Positions 26,502-36,414 are shown, counted from the first letter of the stretch. The stretch: DNA of 43,752 bases from Aestuariivirgaceae bacterium (GCA_028282065.1 JANQIR010000027.1:1-43752); one strand, 5' to 3'. Program-made: numbers and translations. Notes: generated by a model from the sequence alone, not told the origin.

Positions 26502-27515
26502 TCAGTTTGTTTCCTGCTGCACGTCAAGCACGTCTTTCAGCCGTTTCTTGAGTTGTCGCGTCTTGTGATCGCTAATGCGGAACTCGCGGCCCTTCGCCAA
26601 CGAGGCCAGTCGGGCGGCCATTTCTTCGCCGCCTCCCTCCGACAAGACCTGAACGGATACCCAGCTTTCCTGACCGTATTCGGACATGCTGAAACCAATC
26701 AGAAGTCCACCTGCTGTTTCCAGTTCCACTTCGCTGACCAGCGTACCCCCTGCCCCGGCCTGACGAATGTCCTGTAGCTCGATCGAGGAAAACTCACGAA
26801 CGGTGGAAGGCAATATGGCGTCACTCTTTAACTTCGCGCCATCGGGAAGATCCGTGACCTTGTAAGCCTGACCATCCTTTACAATTTCCAACACATCACC
26901 GTCCGGATGGCGATATCGAACGCGTTTGATCTTTTCAAGATCGAGCTTCACAAGTTGTGTATCGATCCAGTCGGTAAGATATGGCCCCGCCTCCACATTG
27001 CCCTCGGCAAGCCAGGCACGCTTATCGCCGCTGGCCTTGACATAGACCGCAGGCTTACCGGATGCGATCCGGTCGTACGTGTCCTTGCCTATGATGACAT
27101 TTGCCAGCTCAGCCCCTTTGCCGTCCTTGAGGACGAACTTCCGCCCCTTGCTGCCGTCCTTACCTGTGAAGTCCACTTCGATCGCGCGGAAACGTTCTTC
27201 GTTGCCGGTCTTCGGCTCAAAGCGCACCAGTCGCACAAGGCCGACCAGGACCTCCTGTAGTTTTTCCGGCTTGACAGGGATGCCCAACGGTTCAGCTGTC
27301 CAACCCTGCCCGCCCCGCTTGAGCTCAAGGGTCGCATCGCCCTGACTGACGGTAATGGCTGCGACGGAATTCACCTTGTCGACCATACCGATAAGTACAG
27401 GCTCGCCAACGCCTCCAGCCGCCACGGTGACGTGATTATCCCGCCAGGCATAGGTTGCCGCTACAAGAGACACCACCGCCGCCACACCCAGGCTGGTAAC
27501 AAGTTTCGGGGTCAT
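26502..27515 (-). CDS. DUF4340 membrane-anchored protein
   Basis: This 337-residue protein has one N-terminal membrane anchor (LVTSLGVAAVVSLVAATYAW) and a large exported part with two similar beta-rich halves. The pattern LELKRGGQGWTAEP...PVKPEKLQEVLVGLVRL and GKDTYDRIASGKPAVYVK identifies DUF4340. Such genes commonly follow a GldA/F/G-like ABC exporter, as here (52 bp after the GldG-like stop), and presumably act with it at the inner membrane. The ATG at 27515 gives the expected N-terminus. Confidence 0.85.
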   Translation of the reverse strand: MTPKLVTSLGVAAVVSLVAATYAWRDNHVTVAAGGVGEPVLIGMVDKVNSVAAITVSQGDATLELKRGGQGWTAEPLGIPVKPEKLQEVLVGLVRLVRFEPKTGNEERFRAIEVDFTGKDGSKGRKFVLKDGKGAELANVIIGKDTYDRIASGKPAVYVKASGDKRAWLAEGNVEAGPYLTDWIDTQLVKLDLEKIKRVRYRHPDGDVLEIVKDGQAYKVTDLPDGAKLKSDAILPSTVREFSSIELQDIRQAGAGGTLVSEVELETAGGLLIGFSMSEYGQESWVSVQVLSEGGGEEMAARLASLAKGREFRISDHKTRQLKKRLKDVLDVQQETN

Positions 27516-27567
27516 GGCAAGAATTCCCGCATTGCTTTTTTCATTGCTGAAAACCGTATCTCTACTA

Positions 27568-29463
27568 CTAAACCGCTTTCCGCCGGCGAATGAACACAAA
27601 CACTAGGGCACCAAAGCCGATTGCCAGCGGCACACCGGCGATGTTGGCGACCTTCACCGTTGTTTCGAGCTGTTCGATATCTTTGCGCAGTGCACGCTGA
27701 ACGCCGCGAAGATCTTGTCTGATCGACACGATTTCCTCACGGAACCCCAAAATTGCCGTCTTGTCCTGTTCGCTTAGGATGACATTGCCATCCTGTGCCC
27801 TGGATTGAATTTCTCCAAGCTTGCGTGTGGTCTGTTCGAGTTTGGTGTTCAACACACGTTCACGTCGTCTGTATCTGGTTTCAGCCTGCTGACGGATCTG
27901 CAGCACGCGAGTGAACGGCCGGGTTTCAACACCACGGCCTCTAAGACCGGAAAGAGCTGCACCACCAGAGGCGATCTCCAGCGTATTCAGCAGAAAGTCC
28001 GCATTGCCCGATACCGGTACGATAAACTGCTGTCCGGCCAATGAACGCACTTGCGCCCAGAAACGGTCAAACAACATATCGCTGTCACCGACGACCATGA
28101 TGTTAACATCACCGGTCTTGAGGTGTTCCTTCGCGGATGGCGTCTGTTCCGCCTTTTTCCCATCACCCTCTTTCGAAGCGTCACCACCTGTGGCGGCCTT
28201 CGGCGCACCATCCGGATACGCAGTCTTCGCTGGTCCGGTCACACGTGCGGCAATGGTCAACGCCTTACCGCCGGGCGCGTAGTTCTGCAGAAGCGTCAAG
28301 GGGTCGGGTTGGGCAAGAGCCGCCACATCGACCAGCATGCCCTGAGTGCTGGTGCGAAGGATCGCCTCAAATTTAGTCTCCGCACCCTCCACAGGCTCCA
28401 GATTTGCCGGTGATGCCATCACCAGATTGTTCACGCTTGAAAACAACGCATTGCCTTCGTCAAGCCCGCCTTTGGGAAACTCCAGCCAGACGACATAGTT
28501 GGCGACCACAGGCTGCAGCCCCGCCTGATACTGAACCTGTCGGGCATGGCCTATATCAGCCACGACCTTTCCGGAGCTCACCTGAACACCCCAGGCTTTC
28601 AGCAGCTTATGAAGCGGATCATCACTGCCGAGCTTAACCTTGCTGCGCTGACTTGCTTCAGAAAATGTATCAAGGAATGCCACAACCGGTTTACCCGACA
28701 GGGCGAACTGCTCGATCGCATAAAGAGTGTTTTCAGAAAGCCTGCCAGGTGCGGCAAGAAAGAGAACGTCAATGCCTTCGATGGCCTTGCTATCATTGGC
28801 AAGCATCTCGACATCGAAGAATTCCTTCATTTGCTGGTTGATCAACCAGGCCGGCACCTGTCCGCGTTGCGGGTCGAAACCGCCGGCGAGCGGAAGCGAT
28901 GTCATGATGCCGATCTTTTTGCGAGCCGGATTGGCAAGCTGATGAACAAGCTTTGTCAGATCGTATTCCAGGAAATTCTGCCGCTCGGTTGTGAGAAACG
29001 CCAACACCTTTTGATCGTCAGTGCTGTTGGTGCCCACAACGCCAAGGTATCCCGTACCATTGTCACCGCCCAGCGGCACACCACGCAGACCGGCCGCGAC
29101 GGCCCTGTCCTCTGCGCTTGAAAACGGTTCAGGTTCGATAATCTCCAGCACCAGCTTTCCACCGGCCAGATCCGCATAGTGATGCAGAAGATTACGCACG
29201 CGCCCGGCATGGCGGGCATAGGCCGGTGAGACCTCACCGAGCTTGTTTGTGTAGTATAGCTTTATGTAGACCGGCTCATCCAGCTTCGCCAACACGTCTC
29301 TTGTCGCGCCGGATATCGTGAAGAGTTTGCCCTGCGTCAGATCGGCCCGCAGGGTGCGCAACTTCTCCGACGCCAGAACATTGATACCGAGCAATGTCAG
29401 CGCGGCAAAGAACAATGCAATCCATGCCAGATGATGCCGGGAGACTCGCTGAAGCCACTTCAT
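27568..29463 (-). CDS. GldG-like auxiliary protein of an ABC export module
   Basis: This 631-residue protein has an N-terminal membrane helix (LAWIALFFAALTLLGINVLA) and a large periplasmic GldG/DUF7088-type domain (LFTISGATRDVLAKLDEPVYIKLYYT). An auxiliary domain follows (IGIMTSLPL, VLFLAAPGRLSENTLYAIEQF, VMVVGDSDMLFDRFW). A coiled coil lies near residues 545-605, then a C-terminal membrane helix. Related proteins work with an ABC-2 ATPase and permease; the exported substrate is unknown. The ATG at 29463 has GAGG 6 bases upstream. A TTG overlapping the permease stop would add four residues. Confidence 0.87.
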   Translation of the reverse strand: MKWLQRVSRHHLAWIALFFAALTLLGINVLASEKLRTLRADLTQGKLFTISGATRDVLAKLDEPVYIKLYYTNKLGEVSPAYARHAGRVRNLLHHYADLAGGKLVLEIIEPEPFSSAEDRAVAAGLRGVPLGGDNGTGYLGVVGTNSTDDQKVLAFLTTERQNFLEYDLTKLVHQLANPARKKIGIMTSLPLAGGFDPQRGQVPAWLINQQMKEFFDVEMLANDSKAIEGIDVLFLAAPGRLSENTLYAIEQFALSGKPVVAFLDTFSEASQRSKVKLGSDDPLHKLLKAWGVQVSSGKVVADIGHARQVQYQAGLQPVVANYVVWLEFPKGGLDEGNALFSSVNNLVMASPANLEPVEGAETKFEAILRTSTQGMLVDVAALAQPDPLTLLQNYAPGGKALTIAARVTGPAKTAYPDGAPKAATGGDASKEGDGKKAEQTPSAKEHLKTGDVNIMVVGDSDMLFDRFWAQVRSLAGQQFIVPVSGNADFLLNTLEIASGGAALSGLRGRGVETRPFTRVLQIRQQAETRYRRRERVLNTKLEQTTRKLGEIQSRAQDGNVILSEQDKTAILGFREEIVSIRQDLRGVQRALRKDIEQLETTVKVANIAGVPLAIGFGALVFVFIRRRKAV

Positions 29464-29471
29464 GACAATCC

Positions 29472-30206
29472 TCAATCCGCTTTGCGAAGTGAAATCACGA
29501 CGACATTGGCAAACAGCCAGAACATGATCATCGAGACACTGTAAACAAGGTCGGCACCTTCTATGACACCGCGGCTCAGCCCTTCAAAATGCGTCAAAGC
29601 GCTGAGAGCCGATACCGCATCGACGGCAAATTGCGGACTTACGGCGCGGATCGCGTCCAGCACGACCGGTGTTCCCGATGTCAGAAACACGAAACAAAGC
29701 GCAACCGCCAATACAAAGGCGATGACCTGATTCTTGGTGAACGCGGAAACGCACGCACCTATCGCCAGATAGACAGCCGCCAGCACCCAAGCCCCAAAAT
29801 AGCTGGCGGCAATCACACCATTGTCGGGCGCGCCCAGATAGTTCACCGTAATCCAGAGTGGAAACGTCGCTGCCAGCGACAATCCGAGAAATATCGTACC
29901 GGCCAGCCATTTGCCGACAACCGCCTCCCACACGGAAACCGGCAAGGTCATCAGCAGTTCGATCGTGCCGGACTTGCGTTCCTCCGCCCATAACCGCATG
30001 GACACGGCCGGAACCAGCACCAGATACAGCCACGGCAGATACGTAAAGAAAGGCTGCAGATCGGCAACGCCACGGCCGAAGAAATTGCCGACATAAAAGG
30101 TGAACACACCGGTCAGCATGACGAATATCACCAGAAAGACGTAAGCGATCGGCGTGCCGAAATACGCTTTCAACTCACGTTTACAGATAGCCATTGCAGC
30201 ACTCAT
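29472..30206 (-). CDS. ABC-2 type permease (GldF-like)
   Basis: This 244-residue inner-membrane protein has about six helices. The N-terminal segment CKRELKAYFGTPIAYVFLVIF and the cytoplasmic AEERKSGTIELLMTLPVS are typical of ABC-2 permeases of the GldF/NosY type. It overlaps the ATPase gene by four bases (ATGA) and is followed 8 bp later by the GldG-like gene, so the three are coupled. Function in the family ranges from gliding-related to unknown export. Confidence 0.9.
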   Translation of the reverse strand: MSAAMAICKRELKAYFGTPIAYVFLVIFVMLTGVFTFYVGNFFGRGVADLQPFFTYLPWLYLVLVPAVSMRLWAEERKSGTIELLMTLPVSVWEAVVGKWLAGTIFLGLSLAATFPLWITVNYLGAPDNGVIAASYFGAWVLAAVYLAIGACVSAFTKNQVIAFVLAVALCFVFLTSGTPVVLDAIRAVSPQFAVDAVSALSALTHFEGLSRGVIEGADLVYSVSMIMFWLFANVVVISLRKAD

Positions 30207-30949
30207 GCCGCCACCTCTTCCAACGACGTGACGTGACGGAACACGTCTTCAAGGCTGGCTTTGCGCCGCCCCGGCATGAGCTTGCGAAGTTCCTGGGCCG
30301 TCCCGTCGGCCACTACCCTACCTTTGTCGATAATGATGGCGCGCGAGCAAACGGCGTCCACCTCTTCCAGAATATGGGTCGAAATGATGATCGCGCGATC
30401 CTTCGACATATCCGCAATGAGCTGACGAACCTGGTGTTTCTGGTTGGGGTCCAGACCATCCGTGGGTTCATCCAGAATCAAAACACCGGGATCATGCAGG
30501 ATGGCCTGCGCCAGCCCCACGCGACGCCGAAACCCTTTGGACAAGGTCTCGATCGTTTGTTCAGTGACCGATTGAAGTTCCGTACGCTCGATCGCATTGT
30601 CGATGGCACGCGAACGCTGCCCGCCCGACAGGCCGCGAATCTCCGCGCAAAAGTCGAGGAAGCCGCGCACGGCCATCTCCCCATAGCTGGGCGCACCCTC
30701 CGGCAGATAGCCGAGCTGGCGGCGCGCCGCCTTGGGAGACACCGCGACATCCTCGCCGCAAATCGAGGATGTTCCCCGGTCAGGCTCCAGAAAGCCCGCG
30801 GCCATCTTCATCGTCGTGGATTTCCCGGCCCCGTTTGGCCCCAGAAATCCCAACACCTCTCCAGGCTCAACGGTCAGCGAGATTTCGTCCACCGCAACCA
30901 GTGATCCAAACTGCTTGTGCAACCCGTCCAGGACGAGAACACCCTGCAT
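30203..30949 (-). CDS. ABC-2 transporter ATPase (GldA-like)
   Basis: This 248-residue ATPase has Walker A (GPNGAGKSTTMKM), a signature LSKGFRRRVGLAQA, Walker B (VLILDEPTDGLDP) and H-loop (IISTHIL). The LSKGFRRR signature is normal for the CcmA/GldA type. It is the first gene of a four-gene minus-strand unit (ATPase, permease, GldG-like, DUF4340). No ligand can be deduced. Confidence 0.93.
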   Translation of the reverse strand: MQGVLVLDGLHKQFGSLVAVDEISLTVEPGEVLGFLGPNGAGKSTTMKMAAGFLEPDRGTSSICGEDVAVSPKAARRQLGYLPEGAPSYGEMAVRGFLDFCAEIRGLSGGQRSRAIDNAIERTELQSVTEQTIETLSKGFRRRVGLAQAILHDPGVLILDEPTDGLDPNQKHQVRQLIADMSKDRAIIISTHILEEVDAVCSRAIIIDKGRVVADGTAQELRKLMPGRRKASLEDVFRHVTSLEEVAA

Positions 30950-31286
30950 TACCAGCTCTCCTTTTAGAACGGCCCGGCCAGACCGGCCAGCCGGCAGGAT
31001 TCACGCGAATGCACCACACACACGCCGCCGGGCCGCCCGCCAGCCCGCCAATCGGAATCCTCGCGCGATTAGATATAAAAGTTCTCCCCGCTTTACAAGC
31101 GCGCCGGCAACCAGGCCCGACCAAGCCGGAACTGTGGCCAATAATCTGGCAGCACTCCTTACCTCTTGCTGCTAAAAGCCTGATTTATATGAAATATTTT
31201 GTTTACCGGCTTGACCTCATACTCTCCAGTCATGAAAATTTCAATCAAACAAGCGGGAGATTTGCGGCAAAAGGAGCGAAGCGGAA
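30950..31286. other. Divergent intergenic region between the ABC module and usg
   Basis: This stretch of about 335 bp holds no gene I can support. The half next to the ATPase is GC-rich with several GGCCGG/CCGGCC repeats; the half next to usg is AT-rich (TATATGAAATATTTTGTTTACC). A TTGACC at 31211-31216 could be a -35 box for usg, but no good -10 follows at the right distance. It should contain the promoters for both divergent units. Confidence 0.4.
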
Positions 31287-31556
31287 ATGATGACAAACGA
31301 ATTGCACCGACAGTTACAGGGCTGGAGTCTAGCGACAGCCGAGATCATGTATCACATGCCGGACTATCATAGCGTCCTGCAGAGTTTCATCTGGCAGGAA
31401 TACGACCTTGCCCCCCGCTTTCCCCGATTGATCAGGTTCCTTGATTTCTGGCATGCAAACCTCGACGGTCCGCTGGCATCGGTCCGCGTGGCCCATAGAT
31501 CACTGATCGGTCCGGCGGAATTACGTCTTGTCGATGCGGAGTGGAAGCTCCACTGA
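31287..31556 (+). CDS. usg: Usg-family protein
   Basis: This 89-residue protein closely matches the alphaproteobacterial Usg family: LQGWSLATAEIMYHMPDY, QSFIWQEYDLAPRFP, LIRFLDFWHANLDGPLASVRVAH and a C-terminal VDAEWKLH. The function of the family is not established; older annotations as an aspartate-semialdehyde dehydrogenase relative are doubtful, since it is far too small. An AAGGAG ribosome site precedes the ATG. Two adjacent ATGs (31287 and 31290) are equally possible. Confidence 0.85.
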   Translation: MMTNELHRQLQGWSLATAEIMYHMPDYHSVLQSFIWQEYDLAPRFPRLIRFLDFWHANLDGPLASVRVAHRSLIGPAELRLVDAEWKLH

Positions 31557-31659
31557 CGGCTGGATCGGGCTGCATATCGCACCGCGGAAATCGGCCGTGC
31601 CGCACCCATGCAGGTTGCTGTAGTTTTCGTGGCAGCCAACAGATATTCGAGGAAACCGT

Positions 31660-32067
31660 ATGGACATTTTCACGCCCGCAGACCGCGAAACCACCCGAGG
31701 AAACGCAGATTGGTTCACCGGTACGGTTTTTCAGGACCCAATCATCACGGCCCCTGATCCGGCACGCATCCGCGGTTTTCGCGTCAGCTTCGAACCAGGT
31801 GCACGGACAAACTGGCACACACATCCGCTCGGGCAGACATTGTGTGTGGTTTCCGGCGTTGGTCGTATACAACGCGAAGGCGGCCCGGTGCGAGAAATCC
31901 GCCCTGGCGACACGGTGTGGATTCCGCCCGGCGAGAAACACTGGCATGGCGCCGCACCCAATCACGCAATGGTGCATCTGGCGTTTCAGGAGCACCTAGA
32001 CGGCGTGCATATCGACTGGATGGAGAAGGTCTCCGACGACCAGTATCTCACCACGCCGCAGGCCTGA
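31660..32067 (+). CDS. Single-domain cupin protein
   Basis: This 135-residue cupin has motif 1 (GARTNWHTHPLGQTLCVVSG) and motif 2 (PGDTVWIPPGEKHWHGAAP) well conserved. The metal ligands His-x-His and the motif 2 His are present, but the Glu usual in motif 1 is Gln. Such small cupins bind a metal and act as lyases, isomerases or binding proteins (the carboxymuconolactone or quercetinase-like group is similar). No substrate can be assigned. The ATG at 31660 has GAGGAAA upstream. It lies 103 bp after usg and converges on rpsD. Confidence 0.85.
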   Translation: MDIFTPADRETTRGNADWFTGTVFQDPIITAPDPARIRGFRVSFEPGARTNWHTHPLGQTLCVVSGVGRIQREGGPVREIRPGDTVWIPPGEKHWHGAAPNHAMVHLAFQEHLDGVHIDWMEKVSDDQYLTTPQA

Positions 32068-32087
32068 ACACGCGATAGCCAGTTCGA

Positions 32088-32705
32088 TCAGCTTGAATAG
32101 AATTCGATGACCAGGTTCGGTTCCATAAGAACCGGGTAAGGCACATCCGCCAGCGCCGGAATGCGGCTAAGCTGCGCTGTCATCTTTTTGTGATCGGCCT
32201 CGACATAGTCAGGGACATCGCGCTCGGCAAGCTGAACGGCTTCGAGAACCAGGCCCATTTCCTTCGACTTGTCCTTTATCTCGACCACATCGCCCACCTT
32301 GACCCGGTAACTCGGGATGGTCACACGGCGGCCGTTGACCTTGACGTGGCCGTGATTCACGAACTGGCGGGCCGCAAACACAGTCGGTACGAACTTCGCC
32401 CGATAGACGACGGCATCAAGCCTTCGCTCCAGCAGTCCGATCAGGTTTTCCGCGGTGTTACCCTTCATCCGTGAGGCTTCGGAATAGGTTGCCCGAAACT
32501 GTTTCTCGGAGATATTGCCGTAGTAGCCTTTCAGTTTCTGCTTGGCGCGAAGCTGTACGCCAAAGTCGGACAGCTTGCCTTTGCGGCGCTGACCGTGCTG
32601 GCCGGGACCGTATTCACGCCGGTTCACCGGACTCTTGGGACGGCCCCAGATATTCTCGCCCATACGGCGGTCGATTTTGTACTTTGAGGTTGCGCGCTTT
32701 GTCAT
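32088..32705 (-). CDS. rpsD: 30S ribosomal protein S4
   Basis: This 205-residue S4 protein nucleates 30S assembly by binding the 5' domain of 16S rRNA. It has the [47 protein letters not shown] N-terminus (in parts) and the S4 RNA-binding domain ([32 protein letters not shown]). It has no cysteines, so it is the zinc-free form. GGAG lies 8 bases before the ATG at 32705. It stands apart from other ribosomal genes, as is usual in alphaproteobacteria. Confidence 0.97.
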   Translation of the reverse strand: MTKRATSKYKIDRRMGENIWGRPKSPVNRREYGPGQHGQRRKGKLSDFGVQLRAKQKLKGYYGNISEKQFRATYSEASRMKGNTAENLIGLLERRLDAVVYRAKFVPTVFAARQFVNHGHVKVNGRRVTIPSYRVKVGDVVEIKDKSKEMGLVLEAVQLAERDVPDYVEADHKKMTAQLSRIPALADVPYPVLMEPNLVIEFYSS

Positions 32706-32738
32706 GGTCACACTCCAAATGTCGACAAAAAACGAATT

Positions 32739-32756
32739 GGCCCCAAAATGTGGGCC
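32739..32756 (-). terminator. Hairpin with T-run in the rpsD leader region
   Basis: On the minus strand, GGCCC and GGGCC form a short stem, followed within a few bases by TTTTTT (complement of 32726-32731), about 35 bp before the rpsD start. It could terminate read-through from murI or serve as a leader attenuator for rpsD. The evidence is structural only. Confidence 0.35.
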
Positions 32757-32860
32757 GGTGATTTATAAGGCTCGCCCTCCTCTGCCCGTTTCCGGACTGA
32801 CAGGCCGGTCTTGAAAGCGCGCTAATGAAACTTTCAAACGCCAACCGCAGGCAAGCAAGA

Positions 32861-32885
32861 ACGCGGGCCCAAACGGCGCCCGCGT
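32861..32885 (-). terminator. Hairpin after murI
   Basis: ACGCGGGC (32861-32868) and GCCCGCGT (32878-32885) are perfect complements with a 9-base loop, 34 bp past the murI stop. On the minus strand it is followed by TTCTTGCTT. It probably ends the trmJ-like/murI transcript. Confidence 0.6.
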
Positions 32886-32919
32886 GAACGCTGGCTTCTA
32901 CGCCTCCTTTGTGCCCTTG

Positions 32920-33750
32920 TCAATCAGCAGCAACACCGCGAGGCACGGACAGGTTTTTCACACGATCGAAGCCAAATTGCGCATAGGCGCTAACCATGTC
33001 CGGACACAGCGGTTCACCGGATGTGGTGATCACTGTTCCAGGCTCAACACGGTCAAGGTTCCGCACATCGACAGGCTTGCGTTCATCCAAAACCGTCCGC
33101 ACCCGCCGGGCGATGGCCGGCGCGGGGTCTATCAGCTCCACCGGCCAGGGCGCGGCATGCCGAATATCCTCGGCAAGCAGCGGATAGTGGGTACAGCCCA
33201 AAACCACACAATCGGTACGGCCTCGCGGCGTCTCCTGGAATACGGCGGCAATTTCCTCTGCAAGAACTGCTTTATCCGGCATCCTGCCCTTGAGCTTGTC
33301 TTCCGCCATCGCCGCCAGTTTTGCGGCACCGTGAACCTTAACATGGCAATGATAGGCATATGTGTCGATCAAGGCTCCGGTATATTCACGCCTGGCGGTA
33401 CCAGGGGTCGCGAGCACACCGATGACACCGGTACTGGACCGCTCAGACGCCGGTTTTATGGCCGGAACGGTTCCGACAAACGGTACATCAAAACGCCGGC
33501 GCAACCGCTCCAGGGCAATGGTACTGGCGGTATTGCAGGCAATCACGATCACATCGGGAACGGTAAGTTCCGACAATTGCCCGGCCAGCGCCTCCAGACG
33601 GGACACCAGTTGTGTTTCGATCCAGTCGCCGTAGGGAAAGCCCGCCGTATCCGCAGCGTAGATCATGCCATCACCCGGCAACTCTGCGGCGATCGCCCGA
33701 GCCACGGTAAGCCCGCCTGCCCCGGAATCCATTACCAGGATACGCCTCAC
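32920..33750 (-). CDS. murI: Glutamate racemase MurI
   Basis: This 276-residue enzyme converts L- to D-glutamate for peptidoglycan. It has the N-terminal MDSGAGGLTVARAI, the first catalytic Cys in IACNTAS and the second in LGCTHYPLL. Its ATG overlaps the stop of the trmJ-like gene by four bases, so the two are translationally coupled. The sequence is complete and of normal length. Confidence 0.95.
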   Translation of the reverse strand: MRRILVMDSGAGGLTVARAIAAELPGDGMIYAADTAGFPYGDWIETQLVSRLEALAGQLSELTVPDVIVIACNTASTIALERLRRRFDVPFVGTVPAIKPASERSSTGVIGVLATPGTARREYTGALIDTYAYHCHVKVHGAAKLAAMAEDKLKGRMPDKAVLAEEIAAVFQETPRGRTDCVVLGCTHYPLLAEDIRHAAPWPVELIDPAPAIARRVRTVLDERKPVDVRNLDRVEPGTVITTSGEPLCPDMVSAYAQFGFDRVKNLSVPRGVAAD

Positions 33751-34562
33751 GTCTCTTCTACTTGCGGATTGCGCCTGCCGGCCTTCGAACGCATGTGGGC
33801 CCGCACCAGCGAGGCGACGACGCCCCGCCAGGTTCTCACTTCCTGCTCGGTCATCTGGGCGCGCTGCAGCATATTGCGGAGCGAACGCACCATGGTCGGA
33901 CGCATATCCGGCGACTTAAAGAACCCGGACTGGTCCAGTTCGGATTCCAAGTGCTCGAAGAACCGAAGCAATTCGGTCTTTGTGGCAGGCCGCGTATGGG
34001 GCATCGCAAGCCCGGTTTCGCCGGTTGCCGGCAGCTCTTCGGTCGCCATGCCAAGGGTTTGCGCGTCGGGTTTGTACCATTCGTAGCCAATCAGTAAAAC
34101 CGCTTGGGCGATGTTGAGAGACGCAAAGCGTGGATCAACCGGAGCCATGACGACCGCATCACTCAATGCAATCTCGTCATTCTCAAGCCCCCAACGCTCT
34201 CGGCCGAATAAAATACCCGACTTCTGGCCGGCCGTCGCGCGCCTGCGGATCTCGCTCGCCGCCTGCTCCGGCGTGAAAACGGTCTTGATCATATCCCGCG
34301 GACGTGCCGTCGTCGCATAGACCTGATGCAGGTCGGCAATGGCGTCTTCAACGGACTCGAAGATCGAGGCGGCATCGATAATACCATCGGCGCCTGAGGC
34401 CGCCTTTCGGGCGCGCTCACTGGGCCAACCGTCGCGCGGCTTGACAATGCGCAACTCATTCAGTCCGAAATTACCCATTGCACGTGCAGCCGTGCCGATA
34501 TTCTCACCGAGCTGGGGATTGACCAGGATGATCGCCGGCTTGGCTTCAGGACTGGTTGACAT
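33747..34562 (-). CDS. trmJ: tRNA/rRNA 2'-O-methyltransferase of the TrmJ/SpoU family
   Basis: This SAM-dependent SPOUT-fold RNA methyltransferase of 271 residues has the three family motifs: LVNPQLGENIGTAARAMGNFGL, GILFGRERWGLENDEI and SLNIAQAVLLIGYE (trefoil knot). TrmJ modifies position 32 of certain tRNAs, which is the likely role. The gene overlaps both neighbours: murI by four bases and the small exported protein by 17 bases. Confidence 0.88.
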   Translation of the reverse strand: MSTSPEAKPAIILVNPQLGENIGTAARAMGNFGLNELRIVKPRDGWPSERARKAASGADGIIDAASIFESVEDAIADLHQVYATTARPRDMIKTVFTPEQAASEIRRRATAGQKSGILFGRERWGLENDEIALSDAVVMAPVDPRFASLNIAQAVLLIGYEWYKPDAQTLGMATEELPATGETGLAMPHTRPATKTELLRFFEHLESELDQSGFFKSPDMRPTMVRSLRNMLQRAQMTEQEVRTWRGVVASLVRAHMRSKAGRRNPQVEET

Positions 34563-34917
34563 TCAGGAGCTCCCTGCAGCGCTTGTCGTCAAGTTTGGCC
34601 TTCTCCTGAAGCACGGCTTTGACACCGCGCGACTTCATATCCGCCACGATCTCCTTGTGCCGCGTCTCAAAAAGAGTCAGCCCGGCATCCCGGCCAACAC
34701 CTTCCATGCCAGCCAGAACGAACAGCTTGTTGGCACCCTGGGTATAATACGCTGACAGCGGCTGATTGTTTTTCTCAACCGCCTGGGCAACAACTGAGAA
34801 ATAAGCGGCACAATCGATCATCTCACGGCCACGGTCCTGCGCTCCGGTCGAGGAAGCTGGCGCCAAGGTGCACGCAAAGCATATAGCCAGCCAGGTTGCC
34901 AATCTTGAGTTCGCCAT
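34546..34917 (-). CDS. Small exported protein of unknown function
   Basis: This 123-residue protein has a signal peptide (RLATWLAICFACTLAPASSTGA, cleavage before QDRG). Two cysteines in the mature part (MIDCAAYF and DKRCREL) could form a disulfide. I do not recognise a named family. It runs 17 bases into the trmJ-like gene, so the three genes (this, trmJ-like, murI) are probably one transcript. I chose the ATG at 34917 for the signal peptide; an in-frame extension upstream is not supported. Confidence 0.75.
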   Translation of the reverse strand: MANSRLATWLAICFACTLAPASSTGAQDRGREMIDCAAYFSVVAQAVEKNNQPLSAYYTQGANKLFVLAGMEGVGRDAGLTLFETRHKEIVADMKSRGVKAVLQEKAKLDDKRCRELLNVNQS

Positions 34918-35199
34918 CGCTATCACGCCACTCCCAGAACACCGCTCAGCGGGCCTTAACATATAAGAGACTTGCATCCGCTGCTTACGCCATTGCCCGC
35001 CTGCAATCAATTGGCCCGCCTGCAAAGCCAACCCGGCAATTTAGCCTTCTGGAGGGCTTTAACAATGGCGGCACGTCTGCTACCACAGCCCGACATTATT
35101 TGTGCAGCGCACCATTGATGGCCGCTTTCGGCCCCCCTTCGCCAAGCAGGGTGCAAGAGACAACTGGCGCTGCAAGACCCGAAACTGGAGAGGATCAGC

Positions 35200-36411
35200 A
35201 TGTCGAAGATTAAAGTGGCCAACCCGGTCGTGGAGCTCGATGGCGATGAGATGACCCGCATCATCTGGCAGTTCATCAAGGACAAATTGATCCATCCGTA
35301 TTTGGATATCGATCTCAAATATTACGATCTGGGAATCGAGAGTCGGGATGCCACGGACGACCAGATCACCATTGATGCAGCCCATGCGATCAGGCAGCAC
35401 GGCGTCGGCGTGAAATGCGCCACCATCACGCCTGATGAAGACCGCGTGGAGGAATTCGGCCTTAAGAAGATGTGGCGCTCGCCCAACGGCACCATTCGCA
35501 ACATCCTGGGCGGTGTGATTTTCCGGGCGCCGATCATCTGTCAGAACGTGCCCCGCCTCGTCCCCGGCTGGACGCAACCGATCGTGGTTGGTCGCCACGC
35601 GTTCGGTGATCAGTACCGGGCCACCGATTTTAAGTTCCCCAGCGCCGGCAAATTGACCATCCGTTTCGAAGGTGAAGGCGGCGAAGTTATCGAGCACGAA
35701 GTGTTCGACGCGCCGGGCTCCGGTGTGGCGCTGGCCATGTACAACCTGGACAAGTCCATCGAGGACTTCGCAAGGGCTTCCTTCAACTATGGCCTGACCC
35801 TTGGATACCCGGTCTACATGTCCACCAAGAACACCATCCTCAAAGCCTATGATGGACGCTTCAAGGACATCTTCCAGGAGGTGTTCGACGCAGAGTTCGC
35901 AGACAAATTCAAGGACGCAGGACTGGTCTACGAGCACCGGCTGATCGATGACATGGTCGCCGCTGCGCTCAAGTGGACGGGCGGGTATGTGTGGGCCTGC
36001 AAGAACTATGATGGTGACGTTCAGTCGGACACGGTCGCGCAGGGATTTGGCTCACTTGGCCTCATGACCTCGGTACTGATGACACCGGACGGCAATACGG
36101 TAGAGGCAGAGGCGGCACATGGAACGGTGACGCGTCACTACCGGCTGCACCAGGAAGGTAAAGAGACTTCGACCAACTCCACCGCATCAATCTTTGCCTG
36201 GACGCGCGGACTGGCGCACCGGGCGAAGCTGGACGACAACGCAGACCTGAAGAATTTTGCCGGTACGCTTGAGAAAGTCGTCGTCGATACGATCGAAGGC
36301 GGCGAGATGACGAAGGACCTCGCAGTGCTTGTCGGGCCGGAACAGAAGTGGCTTTCGACGCAAGGGTTCCTCGACGCAATAGACCGCAATCTGCAGGCTG
36401 CCATGAGCTGA
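35200..36411 (+). CDS. icd: NADP-dependent isocitrate dehydrogenase
   Basis: This 403-residue enzyme of the eukaryote-like homodimeric type, usual in alphaproteobacteria, oxidises isocitrate to 2-oxoglutarate in the TCA cycle. It shows the N-terminal [16 protein letters not shown], the substrate site [12 protein letters not shown], the metal-binding [10 protein letters not shown] region and the NADP-binding [18 protein letters not shown] lies upstream of the ATG. It is monocistronic, with a hairpin just after the stop. Confidence 0.97.
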   Translation: MSKIKVANPVVELDGDEMTRIIWQFIKDKLIHPYLDIDLKYYDLGIESRDATDDQITIDAAHAIRQHGVGVKCATITPDEDRVEEFGLKKMWRSPNGTIRNILGGVIFRAPIICQNVPRLVPGWTQPIVVGRHAFGDQYRATDFKFPSAGKLTIRFEGEGGEVIEHEVFDAPGSGVALAMYNLDKSIEDFARASFNYGLTLGYPVYMSTKNTILKAYDGRFKDIFQEVFDAEFADKFKDAGLVYEHRLIDDMVAAALKWTGGYVWACKNYDGDVQSDTVAQGFGSLGLMTSVLMTPDGNTVEAEAAHGTVTRHYRLHQEGKETSTNSTASIFAWTRGLAHRAKLDDNADLKNFAGTLEKVVVDTIEGGEMTKDLAVLVGPEQKWLSTQGFLDAIDRNLQAAMS

Positions 36412-36414
36412 AGA

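Noticed and set aside
32884..34086. Plus-strand 400-residue open frame across murI and trmJ
   Set aside because: It is antisense to two well-conserved genes with intact catalytic motifs; the open frame reflects high GC content.
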